DNA from: Ruminococcus sp.
GTDB taxonomy: Bacteria; Bacillota; Clostridia; Oscillospirales; Acutalibacteraceae
Assembly (NCBI GenBank): GCA_022510985.1
Contig: JAFLSL010000019.1
Span: forward strand, 1 to 10,583
DNA: 10,583 nt
Reading direction: 5' to 3'
The number at the start of each line of letters is the position of its first letter. Within the stretch, counting starts at the first letter, position 1. Positions 5,107-10,583 of this stretch are shown piece after piece. Position numbers and translations under genes: made by a program. The notes beneath the pieces were generated by a model that was not told the origin of the DNA, did no database searches, and saw only the letters and a program-made list of their open reading frames with translations.

Positions 5107-5661
5107 ATGAGCAAAAAACCGTACGGTCTCGGAATACTTGTCGGACGTTTTCAAACGTTGCACACGGGTCACGAGATGATGATAAACAAAGCTATTGAGC
5201 TTTGCGATGAGGTCGGAATTTTTATCGGCTCATCGCAGGAAGAGGGAACATATAAAAATCCTTTTTCATACGAAGTGCGAAAATCCTTATTATATAAAAT
5301 ATTCGGCTCGAAAATTAAGGTTTTTCCTCTGCCGGATATAGGCGTCGGAAACAATTCTAAATGGGGCGATTATGTTCTTGAGAATGTAATTAAGCACTTT
5401 AACAAAACACCCGATTTGCTCGTTTCAGGCAGAGAGGAACGACGCTCGAGTTGGTTTGAGGGAGAAAACGGTTCGGCTGTTTCTGAGCTTTATATTCCCA
5501 AAACAATTGATATCTCAGCCTCACAAATGCGAACTCATTTTATTAACGGGGATTTAATGTCGTGGGAAAAGTACACCAACCCGATATTGTGGGATGAGTT
5601 TGGAGTCTTGAAAGAATTGGTAATTAATTCTAAAGATAATCTCGAAAGTAAAAGCATTTAA
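5107..5661 (+). CDS. NMN adenylyltransferase-like nucleotidyltransferase (NadM type)
   Basis: A 184-residue cytidylyltransferase-like enzyme. It shows the nucleotide-binding start GILVGRFQTLHTGH (9-22, HxGH at 19-22), the GSSQE turn (41-45) followed by KNPFS, SGREERRSSWF (107-117), and the second signature ISASQMR (136-142), equivalent to the ISxTxxR motif. The pattern GRFQ...HxGH plus GSsQE...NPF is that of archaeal-type NadM and related domains, which make NAD from NMN and ATP. No Nudix or kinase domain is attached. Exact substrate specificity cannot be proved here. ATG 5107 is used because the conserved domain begins within a few residues of it and a candidate promoter overlaps the upstream ATG 5062. 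The ribosome site is weak (GCGGGTG, 5095-5101). The gene is transcribed alone, divergent from the ParB-like/BMP operon, and ends at a strong terminator. Confidence 0.78.
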   Translation: MSKKPYGLGILVGRFQTLHTGHEMMINKAIELCDEVGIFIGSSQEEGTYKNPFSYEVRKSLLYKIFGSKIKVFPLPDIGVGNNSKWGDYVLENVIKHFNKTPDLLVSGREERRSSWFEGENGSAVSELYIPKTIDISASQMRTHFINGDLMSWEKYTNPILWDEFGVLKELVINSKDNLESKSI

Positions 5662-5673
5662 ATCAGAGTAAAA

Positions 5674-5710
5674 TACCGTATCAAACAAAACTGTTTGATA
5701 CGGTAATTTT
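5674..5710. terminator. Strong bidirectional terminator between nadM-like gene and gltD
   Basis: TACCGTATCAAACA (5674-5687) pairs perfectly over 14 bp with TGTTTGATACGGTA (5692-5705) around an AAAC loop. ATTTTT follows on the + strand and TTTTA on the minus strand. It begins 12 bases after the NadM-like stop and only 4 bases after the gltD stop, so it should serve both convergent transcripts. Confidence 0.9.
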
Positions 5711-7194
5711 TATAAGTTAGTATATCCCATAAGATTTTCGTCAACTTCTCTTGCGGCATCTCTGCCCTCGCGGATTGCCCATACTACGAGCGATTGACCT
5801 CGGTGCATATCTCCTGCTACAAAGATATTCTCAACATTTGTTTTATGAGAATTCTCAGCAGTTTCTACGTTTGTGCGAGCGTTTGTATCAACCTTAAATG
5901 CGTTTGTAACGTAGCTTTCGCTGCCCAAAAAGCCTGCGGCAATTAAAACAAGCTCAGCATCAACGCTGTATTCGGAACCTTTAATTTCCGTCATCATCAT
6001 TCTGCCTGTTTTTTTGTCCTTTTCGGCTTTAAGCTTTACGAGAACAACGCTTTTTAAATTGCCGTTTTTGTCCTTGACAAATTCCTTAACGGTTGTCTGA
6101 TAAACTCTCGGGTCTTTGCCGTAAACCTCGATTGCCTCTTCCTGACCGTAATCAGTTTTAGATACCATCGGGTATTCGGGCCACGGATTATCTTCCGTTC
6201 TTTCGTCTGGAAGTTTCGGCATCATCTCAAGCTGAATAACCGACTTAGCTCCGTGTCTTACGCAGGTTCCCACGCAGTCGTTACCCGTGTCACCGCCGCC
6301 GATTACAATTACATTTTTATCCTTAGCGGAAATGTATGTACCGTCCTTTAAGCCGTTGTCAAGCAGTGACTTTGTTGTCGATTTAAGGAAATCTACGGCG
6401 AAGTAAATTCCCTCGGCATCTCTGCCTTTTACATTGATATCTCTCGGGTTTGACGCTCCGCAAGCAAGGATAACGCGGTCAAAATTCTTTGTGATTTCCT
6501 CGGCGGTAATATCCTTTCCGACATCTACTCCAGTCCTAAACTCAACGCCCTCAGCCTTCATAATTTCAACCTTTCGGTCGATTACGCTTTTCTCAAGCTT
6601 CATATTCGGAATTCCGTACATCAGAAGTCCGCCTACACGGTCGCTTCTTTCAAATACGGTTACGCTGTGACCTCTACGATTAAGCATATCAGCGGCAGAA
6701 AGTCCTGAAGGTCCTGAGCCGATTACCGCAATTTTTTTGCCCGTTCTTACTTTTGGCGGGTCTGCCTTAGCGTAGCCGGCGAGATAAGCGTTTTCAATAA
6801 TGCTGTACTCGTTTGCCCGGACGGTTACCGAGTCGCCGCAAGCCGAGCAGGTGCAGGCTTTTTCGCATAATGCGGGGCATACTCTCGATGTGAATTCAGG
6901 AAAGCTGTTTGTTAGCTTTAATCTTTGATACGCCTGCTCCCAAGCATCCTTGTAAAGCAAATCGTTCCACTCGGGGATAAGGTTATTAAGCGGACAGCCC
7001 GAGTACATTGAACCAATCATCATTCCCGACTGACAGAACGGCACACCGCATTCCATACAACGTGAGGCCTGTTTTTTCTGTTCCTCGTGAGATAGAGGAG
7101 TGTGAAATTCGTTATAGTTTTTAATGCGTTCTTTTACGGAGAAAGCCTTTGCATCTTCGCGTTTGAACTCTAAAAATCCTGTTGGTTTTCCCAT
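5710..7194 (-). CDS. gltD: Glutamate synthase (NADPH) small subunit
   Basis: The 494-residue protein passes electrons from NADPH through FAD and iron-sulfur clusters to the large subunit, where glutamine and 2-oxoglutarate become two glutamates. Visible are the N-terminal cysteine sets for the clusters (Cys46, Cys49, Cys54, Cys67; then Cys106, Cys110, Cys114, with extra Cys116 and Cys119). The FAD motif GSGPSG (159-164) continues to FERSDRVGGLLMYGIP. The NADPH-site motif GGGDTGNDCVGT is at 299-310, AAGFLGSE at 419-426, and the closing FAD contact VAGDMHRGQSLVVWAIREGR at 459-478. The length fits GltD. An AGGAGGA ribosome site 6 bases upstream overlaps the gltB stop codon. It is the last gene of the gltBD operon and ends at a bidirectional terminator. 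Confidence 0.96.
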   Translation of the reverse strand: MGKPTGFLEFKREDAKAFSVKERIKNYNEFHTPLSHEEQKKQASRCMECGVPFCQSGMMIGSMYSGCPLNNLIPEWNDLLYKDAWEQAYQRLKLTNSFPEFTSRVCPALCEKACTCSACGDSVTVRANEYSIIENAYLAGYAKADPPKVRTGKKIAVIGSGPSGLSAADMLNRRGHSVTVFERSDRVGGLLMYGIPNMKLEKSVIDRKVEIMKAEGVEFRTGVDVGKDITAEEITKNFDRVILACGASNPRDINVKGRDAEGIYFAVDFLKSTTKSLLDNGLKDGTYISAKDKNVIVIGGGDTGNDCVGTCVRHGAKSVIQLEMMPKLPDERTEDNPWPEYPMVSKTDYGQEEAIEVYGKDPRVYQTTVKEFVKDKNGNLKSVVLVKLKAEKDKKTGRMMMTEIKGSEYSVDAELVLIAAGFLGSESYVTNAFKVDTNARTNVETAENSHKTNVENIFVAGDMHRGQSLVVWAIREGRDAAREVDENLMGYTNL

Positions 7195-7200
7195 TTTCGC

Positions 7201-7207
7201 TCCTCCT
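7201..7207 (-). promoter_or_regulatory. gltD ribosome binding site overlapping the gltB stop codon
   Basis: On the minus strand TAAGGAGGA contains the gltB stop TAA (7209-7207) and a full AGGAGGA (7207-7201), sharing one A. The spacer to the gltD ATG is GCGAAA. This layout favours reinitiation and balanced synthesis of the two subunits. Confidence 0.85.
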
Positions 7208-10200
7208 TACCCGTTGTTGATTATCTGATAAAAGGCTTCGATTTTTGCTTGCTCTCTATCTAAACCTTTTTCTTCATTTTCTGCTATTGCGGACATCATT
7301 CTCTTGTAGTCGTGGGGAATGATACGCTTGAATTTCGGAAGATACTCGTCAAAATTATCCAAAATTCTCTTAGCTTTTTTGGAGCCTGTCGCATTGTAAT
7401 GCTCCTCAATTAAGCTTCTGAGCTCAGCGATTTCGTGCTTTTCCTTGACCTCGGAGAAGTATACAAGCTCTTTGTTGAGCCTTGTGTATAAATCTCTGTC
7501 CTCGTCTAAAACGTATGCGACACCGCCCGACATACCTGCGGCAAAATTCTTTCCGGTAGAACCGAGGATTACAACCTTACCGCCTGTCATATATTCACAG
7601 CCGTGGTCGCCAACGCCCTCAACAACCGCTACGGCACCTGAGTTACGAACACAGAAACGTTCGCCTGCAACGCCGTTTATAAATGCTTTACCGCTGGTTG
7701 CTCCGTAGAGAGCGACATTACCGATTATGATATTTTCCTCTGCCTTGAATTTTGAATTCTTCGGAGGATAAACAACAAGCTTACCGCCCGAAAGACCTTT
7801 TCCGAAGTAGTCGTTGCTGTCGCCTGCAAGCTCTAAGGTTAAGCCGCTCGGAATAAATGCACCGAAACTCTGACCTCCTGAGCCTTTGCAGACGATTTTG
7901 TAGGTGTCTTCCTCAAGAGAGGTTCCGAAGTTCTTTGTGATTTCTGAGCCTGTTCTCGTTCCGAGTGAACGGTCCGTATTTTTAACGTCAATAGTAACGG
8001 TTTTTGACTTCTTGCTCTTAAAGCTCTCGGAAAGCTCCTTGATAAGCTTTTCGTCAGGTGTTTTCTCAAGTTCAAAGTCGTAATTGTTTTTATTTTCGTA
8101 CTCGATTTTCTCGTTTTCTGCCGCATAAAGAATTCTGCTTAAATCAATACTCTTTTCACGCTCCGAAAGATTATCTTTAACCTTTAAGAGGTCATTTCTT
8201 CCGACAAGCTCATCGAGTGTGCGAACGCCCAGCTTTGCCATATATTCTCTAAGCTCGCTTGCAACAAACAGCATAAAGTTCATTACATATTCGGGCTTAC
8301 CCATAAAGCGTTTTCTAAGCTCGGGGTTTTGAGTAGCAACACCGAACGGACAGGTATCGAGGTTACAAACTCTCATCATCGCACAACCGAGTGTTACGAG
8401 CGGAGCCGTAGCAAAGCCGAATTCCTCTGCTCCGAGGATAGCCGCTATCGCAACATCTCTACCCGTCATAAGCTTACCGTCGGTTTCGATTACAACCTTA
8501 TTTCTCAGGTCGTTTGAGATTAGTGTCTGATGTGCTTCTGCAAGTCCTAATTCCCACGGTAGTCCTGCGTTATATATTGAGTTTCTCGGTGCCGCACCGG
8601 TACCGCCGTCATATCCCGAGATTAAAATTACTCCCGCACCTGCTTTGGCAACACCTGCGGCAACTGTTCCTACGCCTGCCTCTGAAACGAGCTTAACCGA
8701 AATTCTCGCCTTGTCGTTGGCATTTTTAAGGTCGTAGATAAGCTGTGCTAAATCCTCGATTGAATAGATATCGTGGTGAGGGGGAGGGGAGATAAGCGAT
8801 ACGCCCGGTGTGGAGTGACGTGTTTTTGCAATCCACGGATAAACCTTCTGTCCCGGAAGATGTCCGCCCTCGCCCGGCTTTGCACCCTGTGCCATTTTAA
8901 TCTGAATTTCGTCAGCGGAGTTTAAGTATTCCGAGGTAACTCCGAAACGACCCGATGCAACCTGCTTGATTGCCGAGCAACGGTTGTTTTTCTTGCCTTT
9001 TGTCGCAAGTCGTTCTTCGCTTTCGCCGCCTTCACCGGAGTTTGATTTTCCGTGAAGTTTGTTCATAGCAATCGCAAGTGCCTCGTGAGCCTCCTGAGAG
9101 ATTGAACCATAGGACATAGCTCCTGTCTTAAATCGCTTAACAATGCTTTCTACGCTTTCAACCTCATCGAGCGGTATAGCATTTTCAGCATAATTAAAGT
9201 CGAGAAGTCCTCTGATATTAACGGTGTAAAGCTCTTCTTCAATATGCTTTGCATATTGCTTATACAAATCGTAGTTATTGGTTCTTGTTGCTGCCTGAAG
9301 AAGATGGATAGTCTTTGGATTATAAAGATGCTCTTCCTTGCCGCTTCTGAATTTATGGCTTCCGCGAGATGAAAGCTCGGTTGTGTTTGTAAGCTCCAGC
9401 GGATCAAAAGCAGCGGTATGCAACTTTTCGACATTATCCTCGATATCCTTGATTTTAATACCGCCTATGCGGGTGACTGTATTTGTAAAGTATTCGTTTA
9501 CAAGCTCTTCGCTTAGTCCGATAGCCTCAAAAATCTGTGAGCCTTGATAAGACTGAATCGTTGAAATACCCATTTTTGAGGCGATTTTAACGATACCGTG
9601 TAAAACTGCATCGTTGTAGTCGCTCACAGCGGCATAGTAGTCCTTGTCAAGCAAATTATCGTGAATAAGCTCGTGGATAGTTTCCTGTGCAAGATAGGGG
9701 TTAATTGCACTTGCACCGTAGCCTAAGAGAGTTGCGAAATGGTGAACTTCTCTCGGTTCTCCGCTTTCTAAAATCATCGCGAGTGATGTACGCTTTTTAG
9801 TAACAACAAGATGCTGATGAAGTGCGGAAACAGCGAGCAGCGAGGGGATAGCAAGGTGGTTTTCGTCAACGCCTCTATCGGAGAGAATAAGGATATTAGC
9901 ACCGTCGCCGATTGCCTTGTCAGCCTCAATAAATAATCTCTTTATAGCTTTTGAAAGTCTTGTGTTTTTGTAATATAGCATCGGAATTACCGCAACCTTA
10001 AAGCCGGGGATTTGCATATTCTTCAGCTTTAAAATATCGGTTGAGGTGAGAATTGGATTATGTACTTTAATAACCTTGCAGTTTTCGGGTTTCTCCTCGA
10101 GAATGTTTCCGTCCTCGCCGATGTAGATAGTTGTGGAGGTAACAATTTCTTCTCTAATTGCGTCAATCGGCGGATTGGTAACCTGAGCGAACATCTGCTT

Positions 10201-10583
10201 AAAATAGTTAAACAGCGGCTGCGGTTCCTTTGAAAGCACTGCTAAAGGACTGTCTGTACCCATAGCCGAAATCGACTCGCTGCCGTTTTGAGCCATCGGA
10301 AGAATAGAAGTCATAACGTCCTCGTAGCTGTAGCCGAACGCTTTTTGAAGTCTTTTTCTGTCTTCACGGTGATGTTCCTCAACCTTAGCGTTAGGAATTT
10401 TCAGGTTCTTTAACTGTACCAGATTTGTATCAAGCCATTCGCCGTAAGGCTGCTTTGACGCATAGTATTCTTTAATTTCGTCATCATCAATAAGTCTGCC
10501 CTGAACTGTGTCTACAAGCAGCATTTTACCCGGTCGAAGTCTTTCCTTAGCAACGATTTTTTCGTCGGGAATTACGAGAGCAC
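7207..10583 (-). CDS. gltB: Glutamate synthase large subunit (5' end beyond the window)
   Basis: A total of 1124 codons are visible and the frame stays open through the right edge. The ATG at 10524 is internal, because the residues before it read IVAKERLRPGKMLLVD, the normal GltB sequence. The N-terminal amidotransferase domain, roughly 350-400 residues, is therefore mostly outside. Present, numbering from the right edge: the central domain (about 140-420), then the FMN/2-oxoglutarate synthase domain with SGEGGESEER (515-524), QGAKPGEGGHLPG (565-577), SPPPHHD (598-604) and SGYDGGTGAAP (655-665). The 3Fe-4S cysteines C-x5-C-x4-C follow (Cys733, 739, 744). The C-terminal GXGXG beta-helix starts at GSGGQSFGAF (900-909). 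All key residues seen are intact. gltD follows after 12 bases. The promoter and any leader lie outside. Confidence 0.96.
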   Translation of the reverse strand, partial: ALVIPDEKIVAKERLRPGKMLLVDTVQGRLIDDDEIKEYYASKQPYGEWLDTNLVQLKNLKIPNAKVEEHHREDRKRLQKAFGYSYEDVMTSILPMAQNGSESISAMGTDSPLAVLSKEPQPLFNYFKQMFAQVTNPPIDAIREEIVTSTTIYIGEDGNILEEKPENCKVIKVHNPILTSTDILKLKNMQIPGFKVAVIPMLYYKNTRLSKAIKRLFIEADKAIGDGANILILSDRGVDENHLAIPSLLAVSALHQHLVVTKKRTSLAMILESGEPREVHHFATLLGYGASAINPYLAQETIHELIHDNLLDKDYYAAVSDYNDAVLHGIVKIASKMGISTIQSYQGSQIFEAIGLSEELVNEYFTNTVTRIGGIKIKDIEDNVEKLHTAAFDPLELTNTTELSSRGSHKFRSGKEEHLYNPKTIHLLQAATRTNNYDLYKQYAKHIEEELYTVNIRGLLDFNYAENAIPLDEVESVESIVKRFKTGAMSYGSISQEAHEALAIAMNKLHGKSNSGEGGESEERLATKGKKNNRCSAIKQVASGRFGVTSEYLNSADEIQIKMAQGAKPGEGGHLPGQKVYPWIAKTRHSTPGVSLISPPPHHDIYSIEDLAQLIYDLKNANDKARISVKLVSEAGVGTVAAGVAKAGAGVILISGYDGGTGAAPRNSIYNAGLPWELGLAEAHQTLISNDLRNKVVIETDGKLMTGRDVAIAAILGAEEFGFATAPLVTLGCAMMRVCNLDTCPFGVATQNPELRKRFMGKPEYVMNFMLFVASELREYMAKLGVRTLDELVGRNDLLKVKDNLSEREKSIDLSRILYAAENEKIEYENKNNYDFELEKTPDEKLIKELSESFKSKKSKTVTIDVKNTDRSLGTRTGSEITKNFGTSLEEDTYKIVCKGSGGQSFGAFIPSGLTLELAGDSNDYFGKGLSGGKLVVYPPKNSKFKAEENIIIGNVALYGATSGKAFINGVAGERFCVRNSGAVAVVEGVGDHGCEYMTGGKVVILGSTGKNFAAGMSGGVAYVLDEDRDLYTRLNKELVYFSEVKEKHEIAELRSLIEEHYNATGSKKAKRILDNFDEYLPKFKRIIPHDYKRMMSAIAENEEKGLDREQAKIEAFYQIINNG

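Noticed and set aside
7445..9547. Several short open frames (60-95 codons) on both strands within gltB
   Set aside because: They lie inside the continuous, well-conserved GltB frame and read as compositional shadows with no ribosome sites or domains.
10522..10524. ATG as the start of glutamate synthase large subunit
   Set aside because: The frame stays open to the right edge, and the 19 codons before it encode typical GltB sequence (ending RLRPGK before MLLVD), so this methionine is internal.

Overview
The window reads as chromosomal DNA of an anaerobic, spore-forming Firmicute. A small acid-soluble spore protein fixes the spore-forming lineage. The moderately AT-rich sequence, the strong AGGAGG-type ribosome binding sites and the gene set suggest Clostridia, probably near the Oscillospirales/Ruminococcaceae; that placement is inference. 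All major genes appear intact except the two cut by the window edges. I see no mobile elements, tRNA or rRNA genes, or CRISPR arrays.

Layout. Bases 1-1946 read on the + strand: the 3' end of an AbrB-type regulator with a C-terminal zinc-knuckle, a dCMP deaminase (comEB type), a GC-rich hairpin, an Sfp-type 4'-phosphopantetheinyl transferase, and a small nitroreductase. A bidirectional terminator near 1981-2010 separates this block from a minus-strand alpha/beta-type spore protein gene (2047-2238). Next on the minus strand is a two-gene unit (2426-4971): a 653-residue cytoplasmic protein joining a ParB-like N-terminal domain to a BMP (PnrA/Med-like) nucleoside-binding domain, with a calcineurin-like phosphoesterase overlapping it by 4 bases. 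A compact divergent promoter region (about 4972-5106) separates that unit from a + strand nucleotidyltransferase of the NMN adenylyltransferase (NadM) type. A perfect 14-bp bidirectional terminator (5674-5705) follows. The rest of the window is the minus-strand gltB-gltD operon for NADPH-dependent glutamate synthase. gltB runs off the right edge, and the ATG at 10524 is internal to it.

How the genes fit together. gltBD supplies glutamate from glutamine and 2-oxoglutarate. dCMP deaminase feeds dTMP synthesis and the NadM-like enzyme is probably in NAD synthesis. The most unusual content is the ParB-like/BMP fusion coupled to a phosphoesterase. It looks like a cytosolic nucleoside or nucleotide sensing unit rather than a transporter component, because no signal peptide, permease or ATPase accompanies it. 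A second point is the hairpin between a Shine-Dalgarno-like sequence and the start codon of the phosphopantetheinyl transferase, which may be a terminator, a split ribosome binding site, or both.
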